From Fidelibacterota bacterium (GTDB taxonomy: Bacteria > Pseudomonadota > Alphaproteobacteria > Rhodospirillales > Rhodospirillaceae), in contig CANJRA010000008.1 of assembly GCA_947476625.1 (NCBI GenBank), positions 1-64,000 of the forward strand: a stretch of 64,000 nt of DNA, read 5' to 3'. The number at the start of each line of letters is the position of its first letter. The first letter of the stretch is position 1. A model generated the notes under the pieces. It searched no databases. It was given only the letters and a program-made list of their open reading frames with translations, and was not told the DNA's origin. The translations under genes were made by a program, and so were the position numbers. Below are positions 1-7,037 of this stretch, in pieces.

Positions 1-76
1 CCGATACTGCCAAGCCACCTTCAACCTGGCGCAAAACACCCAAAATCTGTGAATCCGTAAATCTGCTCTTCCTCAT
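1..76 (-). CDS. IS3-family transposase OrfA, N-terminal fragment
   Basis: The minus strand from 76 encodes MRKSRFTDSQILGVLRQVEG and then GLAVS to the window edge. This is the characteristic first helix of IS3-family OrfA proteins (consensus MKKSRFT-x-x-QI), which form the helix-turn-helix DNA-binding part of the transposase; OrfB carries the DDE catalytic core. A GAGGAG Shine-Dalgarno motif lies 7 bases before the ATG. Only the first 25 codons are present, so whether the element is intact cannot be judged. The IS407/IS51 subgroup is likely from the start of the protein, but this is inference from a short stretch. Confidence 0.75.
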   Translation of the reverse strand, partial: MRKSRFTDSQILGVLRQVEGGLAVS

Positions 77-133
77 CAGAATCTCCTCGATGCTATTGCC
101 GAGAAAATTCTACCTTCAAATACCGCTAGTCCA
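1..133 (-). mobile_element. End of an IS3-family insertion sequence (partial)
   Basis: Read on the minus strand, the segment from 133 to the window edge looks like the left end of an IS3-family element. It has a terminus beginning TGGACTAGCGG at 133, a short leader, a GAGGAG ribosome site, and an orfA start at 76. From 134 onward the plus strand is a well-conserved phage coding sequence in frame, so the boundary at about 133 is inferred from where phage homology begins and from the TG dinucleotide typical of IS3-family ends. The rest of the element, the second inverted repeat and the target duplication are outside the window. Confidence 0.7.
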
Positions 134-319
134 GGGGAGGATTACCGCTACACTTACGACGCTGAACGGGATGTGTTCATTGCTCCCCAGCCGTACCCGT
201 CCTGGGTGCTAGACGAGAACACAGACTGGCAAGCCCCTGTGCCAAAGCCAGACGACGGCAAAGCGTATCGTTGGGATGAATCAACCATTAATTGGGTAGA
301 AGTGGTCCCGGCAACATGA
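134..319 (+). pseudogene. Phage structural (tail-fibre type) protein, 3' fragment interrupted by the IS
   Basis: The plus frame ending at TGA 317-319 encodes a tail ending with PYPSWVLDENTDWQAPVP, then PDDGKAYRWDE and NWVEVVPAT. This W-x-L-(D/N)-x(4)-W-x-A-P-x-P-x-P-DDG-x-x-Y-x-W-(D/N) module is familiar as the C-terminal segment of structural or tail-associated proteins of marine phages. No start codon with a ribosome site is available: the frame is open only back to 53, and the DNA left of 134 reads as an IS3 end on the other strand. The gene therefore looks interrupted, with its 5' part expected on the far side of the IS. Its stop overlaps the next start (ATGA). Confidence 0.65.
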
Positions 320-468
320 GCGTTGAAGCCAAAATAGACGGGCACATCGACATCTGCGTTGTGCGTTATGAAATGATCAACGCCAGGCTTAAAAGGCTGG
401 AGCATATCGTTCTCGCAACGGCAGGGTTTATTATTATATTGCTGCTGGGCCTAGTGCTGAAAAGCTGA
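316..468 (+). CDS. Small phage membrane protein (50 aa)
   Basis: A 50-residue frame starts at the ATG that overlaps the stop of the preceding phage gene (ATGA) and ends two bases before the next gene. The N-terminal half is polar and charged (MSVEAKIDGHIDICVVRYEM), and residues about 28-47 form one hydrophobic helix rich in Ile and Leu, followed by KS. This is the layout of a small cytoplasmic-domain-plus-one-TM protein and fits a lysis-cassette or tail-neighbour gene. I do not recognise a named family. Translational coupling on both sides and the clear TM helix support it as real. Confidence 0.6.
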   Translation: MSVEAKIDGHIDICVVRYEMINARLKRLEHIVLATAGFIIILLLGLVLKS

Positions 469-469
469 A

Positions 470-883
470 ATGCGCAGCGTAGTGCTCGAGCGCCTAGAGA
501 CTAGCGACTCTGGCACCTTCGGCAGGATTATTGCTGACCGCCTGGTGCTCTATACTGGTGAGCTTCCCGATCGCAACAACGCGGCAAACATCAGCTGCAT
601 TCCACCAGGCACATACACTTGCGCCTATACATACTCCCCGCGGTTCCGCCGGCGAATGTATGGCATTGAGCCTGTGCCTAGCCGCGCCGGCGTCAGAATA
701 CATTCAGCAAATTTCATGGGAGACAGCGCCAAGGGTTTACGCTGTCAGCTAAACGGCTGCATTGCTCTGGGCGAGCGGCTTGGCAAGATGGACGGGCAAA
801 AGGCTGTGCTGCTGTCGGCGCCGGCGGTCAGGCGGTTTGTGGATCTTATGGCCGGCGAAACCTTCAATATTGAGGTGCGCTGA
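470..883 (+). CDS. DUF5675-family phage protein
   Basis: 137 residues. It contains the landmarks of the DUF5675 family: an early LER-x-x-TS-x-x-GT-x-G segment, IPPGTYTC (about 44-51), SPRF, VPSRAGVRIHSANF (about 69-82) and a late NGCIALG (about 95-101). Such proteins are common beside holin and endolysin genes in phages of Proteobacteria. The arrangement of a conserved His (IHSAN) followed by GC is reminiscent of L,D-transpeptidase-like folds, but this is only a resemblance. The gene follows the small membrane protein by one base and overlaps the next start (TGATG), so it is part of one phage transcription unit. Confidence 0.75.
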   Translation: MRSVVLERLETSDSGTFGRIIADRLVLYTGELPDRNNAANISCIPPGTYTCAYTYSPRFRRRMYGIEPVPSRAGVRIHSANFMGDSAKGLRCQLNGCIALGERLGKMDGQKAVLLSAPAVRRFVDLMAGETFNIEVR

Positions 884-1443
884 TGTTGGCACTTTTAGGC
901 TCAATTTTCAGCGGCGGTCTGACCGGCCTGCTGGGTGTCGGCCTGCAGCGCTTTTTCGACTTTATGAAGATTAAGCAGGAGCTCGAGCTCAAGAAGCTGG
1001 AGTACGCCCAGGCCCAGGAAATGCGCAAGATCGACGCCCAGATCATGCAGCAGGAATGGGCGGCCAGAACCAAGGTGGCTGAGCTCGAGGAGCACTCCAG
1101 GGAGACCGTAGCCGCGGAGGGGTCTTTTGCCGCCAGCTTTGGCATGGAGCCCAGGCAGTACTCAGAGCGGGCGACGATCGGCCCCGCGGCCGGCGCCTGG
1201 CTGGTAGCCCTGGACGTTCTCAGGGGAGTCATCAGACCTGGCCTGACGGTCTACCTGTGCGCGATCACAACCCTGGTGTACCTCGAGGCCCGCGGGATCC
1301 TGGCAGCTGCTGGTGCGGCTCTAAACCCGACCCAGGCCCTAGCCGTCCACGACCTGATCGTGAGCACCATTTTATACCTCACGACGACGACGGTGCTCTG
1401 GTGGTTCGGCACGCGACATAGCCAACGCCCACCGCAAAAATGA
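883..1443 (+). CDS. Holin-like phage membrane protein
   Basis: 186 residues beginning at the ATG that overlaps the DUF5675 stop. Residues 1-25 are a glycine-rich hydrophobic segment, about 30-90 are a long charged helix likely to be coiled coil (EL-x-x-KK-x-EYAQAQ), and two further hydrophobic segments lie near 120-145 and 155-175. This three-membrane-segment plan, at the end of a phage late operon and beside DUF5675, matches the 3TM holin-like proteins of alphaproteobacterial and marine phages. Such proteins permeabilise the inner membrane for lysis; that role is inferred from layout and position. It is the last prophage gene before the tRNA. Confidence 0.6.
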   Translation: MLALLGSIFSGGLTGLLGVGLQRFFDFMKIKQELELKKLEYAQAQEMRKIDAQIMQQEWAARTKVAELEEHSRETVAAEGSFAASFGMEPRQYSERATIGPAAGAWLVALDVLRGVIRPGLTVYLCAITTLVYLEARGILAAAGAALNPTQALAVHDLIVSTILYLTTTTVLWWFGTRHSQRPPQK

Positions 1444-1535
1444 GAAGTTTGGACTGGGGCGTAGATGGGGCGCAGAGGGAGAGAAATGGGGTAAAAACAG
1501 GGTAAATTAGGTGTTTTGCGGGATATATTATAATC

Positions 1536-1572
1536 AAAAAAAATCCCTCTAAGTCATTGACCTAGAAGGATT
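1536..1572 (-). terminator. Rho-independent terminator after tRNA-Pro
   Basis: On the minus strand, a 10-bp stem (AATCCTTCTA pairing with TAGAGGGATT, one mismatch, loop of 11) is followed directly by eight T residues. It lies 5-40 bases beyond the tRNA 3' end, as expected for tRNA transcription termination. It may also mark the prophage/chromosome border. Confidence 0.7.
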
Positions 1573-1576
1573 AAAT

Positions 1577-1654
<78 letters not shown>

Positions 1655-1793
1655 CATTTTGTGCTCAGTCCGGGTCATTTTTACGGGGGCCCCAGCCAAA
1701 GCGGCGGCACTATAGACAGCACCTGCCGTCAAAACAACCGGCACTTAAAGCTTTCTCGTTCTATGGATTTAGCGGCGTTTGCCGTTATTACGA

Positions 1794-2222
1794 TTAAGCC
1801 GACTGCAACGCGCCGCGCAAATCATCGCGCAAAATGGTCAGTTCGGTCAGAAGCCGTATGGCTTCTTCGCGGGCAAGGCCCACCGGCACATCGGCAACCG
1901 ACATTGCCTCACTCACAGGCTGTTCTTCGGGCGCTGCGCGCGTGCCGGTTTCGCGAAGTAGTTTTTGAACGCCCTTGATCGATAGGCCGTCCGTGTAAAG
2001 CAGCGTGCGGATACGTTTCAGCAAGACCACATCTTCGGGCCGATAGTAACGTCGGCCACCGCCACGCTTGAGGGGGCGGATCTGCGTGAACTTAGTTTCC
2101 CAGAAGCGCAGGACGTGTTGAGGCACGTTCAGTTCATCGGCGACTTCGCTGATGGTGCGGAATGCAGATTCGGATTTCGACAACCGAGAGCGGTCGATGT
2201 CTGAAGGGGCGTCTGAGGGCAC
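1794..2222 (-). CDS. MerR-family transcriptional regulator
   Basis: 142 residues from a GTG start. Residues about 20-90 form a MerR-type winged helix: [22 protein letters not shown], then [20 protein letters not shown]. The C-terminus is short and ends with a helix ([16 protein letters not shown]), without a metal-binding Cys set. It sits 20 bases downstream of ihfA, as in many alphaproteobacteria, where this MerR-like gene is the last member of the plsX-fabH-ihfA cluster. Its target is not known; it probably belongs to the compact MerR group annotated as helix-turn-helix proteins. Confidence 0.85.
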   Translation of the reverse strand: MPSDAPSDIDRSRLSKSESAFRTISEVADELNVPQHVLRFWETKFTQIRPLKRGGGRRYYRPEDVVLLKRIRTLLYTDGLSIKGVQKLLRETGTRAAPEEQPVSEAMSVADVPVGLAREEAIRLLTELTILRDDLRGALQSA

Positions 2223-2242
2223 GAGCGGTCCGACCCGTCAGC

Positions 2243-2581
2243 TTACTTAGGAGGAGTCGTTGGAGCGGCCGGAGGCGTCGCACGGGTAGAGTAACCCTGG
2301 CGAATACGCCCTTTCAGCAACTGAGAGGGCCGGAATACCAACACTTTGCGCGGTAAAATCGGCACTTCCTCGCCGGTCTTCGGATTACGTCCAATGCGCT
2401 GGCCTTTCTGGCGTACAGAAAAGCTTCCAAAGGAAGAAATCTTCACGGTTTCTCCCTTGAGAAGCGCCTGGGTAATTTCACCCAACACCATCTCGAGCAA
2501 GTCCGCTGATTCGTTCCGGGAAAGGCCCACCTCTTGGTAGATGGCCTCGCTCAATTGAGCCCGGGTAATTGTTTCTCCCAT
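2243..2581 (-). CDS. ihfA: Integration host factor subunit alpha
   Basis: A DNA-bending HU/IHF-family protein of 112 residues. The core is diagnostic: [16 protein letters not shown] at the N-terminus, [25 protein letters not shown] in the beta arm with the intercalating proline, and [11 protein letters not shown]. With IhfB (not in this window) it forms the heterodimer that bends DNA sharply at specific sites. An alanine/proline/threonine-rich tail follows the fold. The ATG at 2581 matches family starts; a GTG four codons upstream (2593) is the alternative. It lies between fabH and the MerR-like gene. Confidence 0.93.
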   Translation of the reverse strand: MGETITRAQLSEAIYQEVGLSRNESADLLEMVLGEITQALLKGETVKISSFGSFSVRQKGQRIGRNPKTGEEVPILPRKVLVFRPSQLLKGRIRQGYSTRATPPAAPTTPPK

Positions 2582-2743
2582 CTTCGCGCTCACTTGTGGA
2601 AGTCGCGTGAAGTCAAGAGGTTAGCCCGTTCAGGCGCTGGGCGTCAATACAGGTTATCTATGGGTAGCAATGATTTAGGGGATAGCCCAGCAGATCAACC
2701 AGAGCGTTTTTTTGGCTCAAATCCACGGCCTTCAGCGCCCGGG

Positions 2744-3715
2744 TTACATCCGAACCAGTGAAGAACCCCATGTAAAGCCGCCGCCCATGGCTTCCATCAG
2801 CACCAAATGACCCTTTTTAATACGGCCATCCGAGACCGCCTGGCTAAGCGCCAGGGGGATTGAAGCGGCCGAGGTATTGGCGTGCTGATCGACGGTGACC
2901 ACGACTTTCGCCGGATCAAGACCGAGCTTCTGCGCCGTGCTGTCAAGAATACGCCGGTTGGCTTGATGCGGCACCAACCAGTCGACATCGTCAATCGTCA
3001 CGTTGTTCGCGGCCAATGCTTCATTGACCGCTTCAGTCAAATTGACGACCGCGTGCCGGAATACTTCTTTGCCCTTCATGCGAACGTAACCCGTGGCGTT
3101 CGTCGTGCCGGGCCCACCATCTACATACAGCATGTCGTGATAGCGCCCGTCGGAATGCAAATGCGTGGAAATAATACCGCGATCGGCTGTACTTCCGTTG
3201 CCTTCTTGAGCGCCCAACACAACCGCGCCGGCGCCGTCGCCGAACAACACGCAGGTTGTGCGGTCGGTCCAGTCGACGATACGTGAAAAAACTTCGGCAC
3301 CGATAAGCACTGCACACTTTGCCTGTCCGGCTTTGATAAAATTATCGACGACGGCGAGACCGTAGACAAAGCCCGAGCATACAGCTTGCACATCGAATGA
3401 CGGCACACCCGGACGGCCCAGCGCGGCTTGCACGCGCGCGGCTGTTGCAGGAAATATTTGATCGGGTGTTGTCGTTGCGACGACGAAGAGGTCGACGTCC
3501 TTGCCGTCGCGGCCGGCAGCCTTCAGAGCCCGTTCTGCAGCAGCAATCGCGAGGTCAGATGTCTTTTGATTGTCGGCGGCGACATAGCGCTTGGTAATGC
3601 CGGAACGTTCGACGATCCACTCATCAGTGGTATCGACTTTCACCGCGAGTTCGGCATTGGTGAGGACTTTTTCGGGCAGATAAGATCCGACACCTTCAAT
3701 CACGGAGCGGATCAT
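2744..3715 (-). CDS. fabH: Beta-ketoacyl-ACP synthase III
   Basis: 323 residues, full length for FabH, which condenses acetyl-CoA with malonyl-ACP to start fatty-acid synthesis. The Cys-His-Asn catalytic triad is visible: Cys113 in VQAVCSGF, His250 in VPHQANRRI and Asn280 in HANTSAAS. The C-terminal [13 protein letters not shown] is typical. The start overlaps the plsX stop (ATGA), so the two are translationally coupled. The plsX-fabH pair feeding phospholipid and fatty-acid synthesis is the classic bacterial arrangement. Confidence 0.97.
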   Translation of the reverse strand: MIRSVIEGVGSYLPEKVLTNAELAVKVDTTDEWIVERSGITKRYVAADNQKTSDLAIAAAERALKAAGRDGKDVDLFVVATTTPDQIFPATAARVQAALGRPGVPSFDVQAVCSGFVYGLAVVDNFIKAGQAKCAVLIGAEVFSRIVDWTDRTTCVLFGDGAGAVVLGAQEGNGSTADRGIISTHLHSDGRYHDMLYVDGGPGTTNATGYVRMKGKEVFRHAVVNLTEAVNEALAANNVTIDDVDWLVPHQANRRILDSTAQKLGLDPAKVVVTVDQHANTSAASIPLALSQAVSDGRIKKGHLVLMEAMGGGFTWGSSLVRM

Positions 3716-4791
3716 TGCGGCGCAGCCTCCGCGACGATTTGAGATTCTGTCTGTTCGGCAACGGGCAGTTCCTGCTCGGCAACCATATGTGACAGCTCTT
3801 CAGCAATTTTTCCGTTCAAGTCACGCGCGATCATGTCCACAGCAACTCCAATCGCGTTCGCAAAGCCGACAGCATCCGTTCCCCCATGGCTCTTCACCAC
3901 TACCCCGTTCAACCCGACAAACAAAGCACCGTTATACCGACGCGCGTCGGCGCGCGCCATGACCTGTGAAAGCACGGGCAACGCAAACATCATGCCGAAC
4001 TTCGCCAGCCAGGAACTACGAATAGCGGTCTTGAGAAATTCCGAAAACAGTTTCGCCGTACCTTCAGCGGTTTTCAACGCGACATTACCAGTGAACCCGT
4101 CGGTCACGACGACATCGACTGTGCCCTTGGTAATGTCGTCGCCTTCAACAAAGCCTTTAAACTCGATATCCAAGTGCGAGCCACGCAGCACCTGCGCGGC
4201 GTCGCGCAGCGCCTCGGTCCCCTTCACATCTTCGGAGCCGATATTCAGCAGGCCGACGCTGGGCCGTTCCAAACCCAACATCGCGCGGGCGAAACATTCG
4301 CCCATGATGGCGAATTCCACCAAATTGCGCGCGTCGCATTGTGTGTTAGCGCCGAGATCGAGCATGACGGTTTCGCCAATGCGCGACGGAAATATTCCGC
4401 AAATCGCAGGGCGGTCGATGCCCGGCAATGTCCGCATGATGAGTTTAGACATGGCCATCAACGCGCCGGTATTGCCTGCAGAGACAACGCCAGCCGCCTC
4501 GCCGTTTTTCACGGCTTCGATGGCTTTCCACATGCTGGATTGGCGGCCTTGGCGAATAGCCTGCCCCGGCTTGGTATCGCCGGTGACGACCTGATCGGTG
4601 TGACGGATCGTCGCGCATGCCATCAGCGCGCGATCATGCGAAAACAATGCCTTGAGTTTAGTCTCGTCGCCGAAAAACAGAAAATGCGCTGTCGGGTATC
4701 GTTCACGCGCAAGCGCTGCGCCTTTAACGACGATTTCTGGGGCGTAGTCGCCGCCCATGGCATCCAATGACAGGGTGAAGGCCGCACTCAC
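3712..4791 (-). CDS. plsX: Phosphate acyltransferase PlsX
   Basis: Makes acyl-phosphate from acyl-ACP for phosphatidic acid synthesis. Key segments include [19 protein letters not shown] at the N-terminus, [31 protein letters not shown] and [18 protein letters not shown] chose the GTG at 4791 because it has GGAGAT six bases upstream and gives a protein of 359 residues; an in-frame start further upstream (4860) would add a 23-residue extension unlike the family. The C-terminal 30 residues are an acidic Gln/Glu-rich extension. The gene is coupled to fabH and follows rpmF. Confidence 0.95.
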   Translation of the reverse strand: MSAAFTLSLDAMGGDYAPEIVVKGAALARERYPTAHFLFFGDETKLKALFSHDRALMACATIRHTDQVVTGDTKPGQAIRQGRQSSMWKAIEAVKNGEAAGVVSAGNTGALMAMSKLIMRTLPGIDRPAICGIFPSRIGETVMLDLGANTQCDARNLVEFAIMGECFARAMLGLERPSVGLLNIGSEDVKGTEALRDAAQVLRGSHLDIEFKGFVEGDDITKGTVDVVVTDGFTGNVALKTAEGTAKLFSEFLKTAIRSSWLAKFGMMFALPVLSQVMARADARRYNGALFVGLNGVVVKSHGGTDAVGFANAIGVAVDMIARDLNGKIAEELSHMVAEQELPVAEQTESQIVAEAAPQ

Positions 4792-4914
4792 AATATCTCC
4801 GGACCAGTTAAGCCGCACCGCGATAGCACAAAGGCCGCTTCGCGTTTCCACCGCCGCCAAGCTCTTTCGGCTCGTTGCGGCATCACGGTCTCATGAAGAT
4901 TATATGACTTAAAT

Positions 4915-5103
4915 CTAGGCGACAGCGTCGGATTCAGAAGCAACGTCGCGACCATCGTAGTGGCCGCATGAGGTGCAGAGATGATGCGGGCGCTTCAGTT
5001 CGCCGCAATTCGAGCATTCCTGATGAGCCGACACCGACAGAGCGTGATGCGAGCGACGCATATCGCGGCGCGACTTGGAGACTTTCTTTTTAGGAACCGC
5101 CAT
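4915..5103 (-). CDS. rpmF: 50S ribosomal protein L32
   Basis: 62 residues starting [20 protein letters not shown], the universal L32 start. Four cysteines (30, 33, 43, 46: CSNC and CTSC) form the zinc-binding version of L32. The C-terminus has a short acidic extension. It lies between yceD and plsX, the widely conserved yceD-rpmF-plsX-fabH order. Confidence 0.96.
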   Translation of the reverse strand: MAVPKKKVSKSRRDMRRSHHALSVSAHQECSNCGELKRPHHLCTSCGHYDGRDVASESDAVA

Positions 5104-5248
5104 GGACGTAATCTTTCGTGGTATGTGGACCCGACTGCCGCATCGCAAAACGCCCTAGTCTAAAGAGCTTAGTCGAAACTGAGGCCGAGCCGGAAAGCGC
5201 GACTTGATAGCGAAAAACGCCCTTAGACGCAAGAACAGAGGCTGATGC

Positions 5249-5848
5249 CTATTTTGGCTTTTTAGACGGGGCCCGGAAATTAGCTAATACCGCAAAAGGA
5301 CTGGCCGAAGGGGCTTTTTCGTCCTCTTCTGGCTCTACACCCCAAGCTTTTCCGTCAAAAACCACCCCCGGTGCCCGGGGATAAGGGTCTAAGGCCAGGG
5401 CAAGGTGGACGACAGCCAACTCCCCAAGGTCGATTCGATCCCCCGCGGCAATGTCCGGCGGGTCGTGATTTTCCAAAATTTCCTCGATTTCCTCATCCTT
5501 CCGGGTGGCTTTTGCCTTCTCCCGTTTGGCTTTGTCCCTGGCGGCACGGTCTTCGGTTATGAAAGCCACCTCGATTGTGTCAGCAGCTTTAGCGGGTACT
5601 GGCGCTAAAGAGACCACGCACGTCTGAACAACATCGGCCTTCATCTCGCCCGTTACCTGAATGACGCCGCCTGCCCCCGGCTTCAGATCAAACGTGGCGG
5701 AAAGTTCGTGCACCTTCTGCAGATCAAGCCGCTTGGCGACCCGTTCGCGCGCCTCCTCAGACGCCGCGATGGTGAACGTGCGGCCGGTGGTCGGCAGCGT
5801 TGCAATATCGACCGGAACCGAAAACTCGAGAGACTCATCAGGCGTCAT
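5249..5848 (-). CDS. yceD: YceD/DUF177-family protein (23S rRNA accumulation protein)
   Basis: 199 residues. DUF177 proteins are needed for normal 23S rRNA levels in bacteria and plastids and are coded next to rpmF almost everywhere. The family pattern is visible: a central VTGEMKADVVQTCVVSLAPV (the C-x-R/S-x-L-x-P motif), an acidic and lysine-rich loop (KREKAKATRKDEEIEE), then a conserved IDLGELAVVHLALALDPYPR. The start follows the bc1 chaperone stop by three bases, so both are probably cotranscribed. Confidence 0.88.
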   Translation of the reverse strand: MTPDESLEFSVPVDIATLPTTGRTFTIAASEEARERVAKRLDLQKVHELSATFDLKPGAGGVIQVTGEMKADVVQTCVVSLAPVPAKAADTIEVAFITEDRAARDKAKREKAKATRKDEEIEEILENHDPPDIAAGDRIDLGELAVVHLALALDPYPRAPGVVFDGKAWGVEPEEDEKAPSASPFAVLANFRAPSKKPK

Positions 5849-5851
5849 AAC

Positions 5852-6394
5852 TTATTCCATCACTGGGATCTGGAGATTGACGCTTCCCGCAACAATGTCC
5901 GGAGCGCCTTGCGTGCTCAAATGTTCGGATGCACGGCGCATATAAAGCGCCATAATAGCAAGCTGATCTGCGGTCGGCTGTGACTGACGGTAAACATTGT
6001 CTTTCAGCGCGGCCGCAAGCGTGGATTCATCGCCGTCTAGACCTGCTTCGTAAGCTTCCGCACGACCGAACATCGCCTTGCCCATTTTTTTGATATGGCG
6101 GGCAATGCCCATATCGCCGACGCCCATTTCGCGTAACGATTGATCCATGTCCTGAAAGAGTAATTCCAGCAGAGCCCGACCGGTTTTTTCAGCGTCCTGG
6201 CCTTCTCCACGCAGGCGGCGCAGCACGAGCATGGCGTGCACCACCACCATATCGTAGCGGCCATTGACGGTATCCGGCACCGCAAGCCGGCTATAAAAGG
6301 CCGGATCGCGCGCCTTTTCCACCAACGTCGCGTAGAGGCGCACAGCCGCGTCCTCGTGGGCATTGGAGCGGCGGAATAACTTGGCCAAAAGCAT
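5852..6394 (-). CDS. Ubiquinol-cytochrome c chaperone family protein (CBP3-like)
   Basis: 180 residues from the ATG at 6394 (MLLAKLFRRS). Homologues of mitochondrial CBP3/UQCC1 help assemble cytochrome b into the bc1 complex. The sequence has the expected YATLVEKARDPAFYSRLAVP near the N-terminus, GRYDMVVVHAMLVLRRL, FQDMDQSLREMGVGDMGI, and an all-helical C-terminal part. In alphaproteobacteria the gene commonly sits beside yceD, as here. It is divergent from bamE across 78 bases. Confidence 0.88.
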   Translation of the reverse strand: MLLAKLFRRSNAHEDAAVRLYATLVEKARDPAFYSRLAVPDTVNGRYDMVVVHAMLVLRRLRGEGQDAEKTGRALLELLFQDMDQSLREMGVGDMGIARHIKKMGKAMFGRAEAYEAGLDGDESTLAAALKDNVYRQSQPTADQLAIMALYMRRASEHLSTQGAPDIVAGSVNLQIPVME

Positions 6395-6435
6395 GATCGA
6401 ACATTTCCGGAATGAATTATGGCGGCTTTCGCCGG

Positions 6436-6462
6436 TTGGCTTCTGCCGCGAGGTGATATAAT
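6436..6462 (+). promoter_or_regulatory. Candidate sigma-70 promoter for bamE
   Basis: A perfect TATAAT is at 6457-6462, with TTGGCT at 6436-6441 (15-base spacer, short). The bamE ATG begins only ten bases after the -10 box, so if this promoter is used the leader would be only a few bases, or a promoter further upstream is also active. No experimental support is available. Confidence 0.4.
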
Positions 6463-6472
6463 ACGTCAGTAC

Positions 6473-6949
6473 ATGAAGACCAGACATAAGACATTCGGTA
6501 GGTATTCAGGCGTGGCCGCTTTGGCGCTTACGGCCCTGGTTCTATCCGGCTGCGCCAAGGATATCGAGGCCCGCGGCAATCTGCCGCCGCCGGAGGCCCT
6601 GGCTAAGCTCGCACCCGGCGAACAGACCCGCCAGGACGTACAAGGTATTCTGGGAACGCCTGCCACAACCGCCGTTTTCGACGACGAGACTTGGTATTAC
6701 ATCAGCGGGCACACAACTCAGTACGCTTTCTATCCCAATCACGAGCTCGACCGGACGATTTACGCCGTGAGCTTCGATCAGCGCGGGATTTTGGCTGATG
6801 TGCGTAAGCTGAACCTCGAAGACGGAATGCCCGTTGTACCGGAAGGACGCACGACTCCTACCAAAGGACGTGAAGTCGGGCTTCTCGAGCAGTTACTCGG
6901 CAACGTCGGACGTATTGGCGGCGCCAAAACGGGCCAGCCCGGCAAATAA
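6473..6949 (+). CDS. bamE: Outer membrane assembly lipoprotein BamE (SmpA/OmlA family)
   Basis: 158 residues. Signal peptide with lipobox LSGC (lipidated Cys27), then the SmpA/OmlA fold: KLAPGEQTRQDVQGILGTPATT followed by DDETWYYIS and YAVSFDQRGIL. BamE is a lipoprotein of the BAM complex that inserts beta-barrel proteins in the outer membrane. The start was chosen for the short signal peptide MKTRHKTFGR. The C-terminus is extended with a Gly/Arg-rich stretch. A strong terminator follows. Confidence 0.93.
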   Translation: MKTRHKTFGRYSGVAALALTALVLSGCAKDIEARGNLPPPEALAKLAPGEQTRQDVQGILGTPATTAVFDDETWYYISGHTTQYAFYPNHELDRTIYAVSFDQRGILADVRKLNLEDGMPVVPEGRTTPTKGREVGLLEQLLGNVGRIGGAKTGQPGK

Positions 6950-6988
6950 ACGACACCACGTTTGACGACACCGAATTTCAAAAAGCAA

Positions 6989-7016
6989 AACGCCCCGATC
7001 TTACGATCGGGGCGTT
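6989..7016. terminator. Bidirectional terminator between bamE and hppA
   Basis: A perfect 12-bp inverted repeat (AACGCCCCGATC / GATCGGGGCGTT) with a TTAC loop, flanked by A-rich sequence on the left and T-rich on the right. It lies between the convergent bamE and hppA genes and can stop transcription from both sides. Confidence 0.9.
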
Positions 7017-7037
7017 TGTCTTTGTTCTGTTGGACCC

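Noticed and set aside
3833-4594. 253-residue plus-strand frame opposite plsX
   Set aside because: Shadow of plsX; low-complexity Ser/Thr/Pro composition and no start with a ribosome site.
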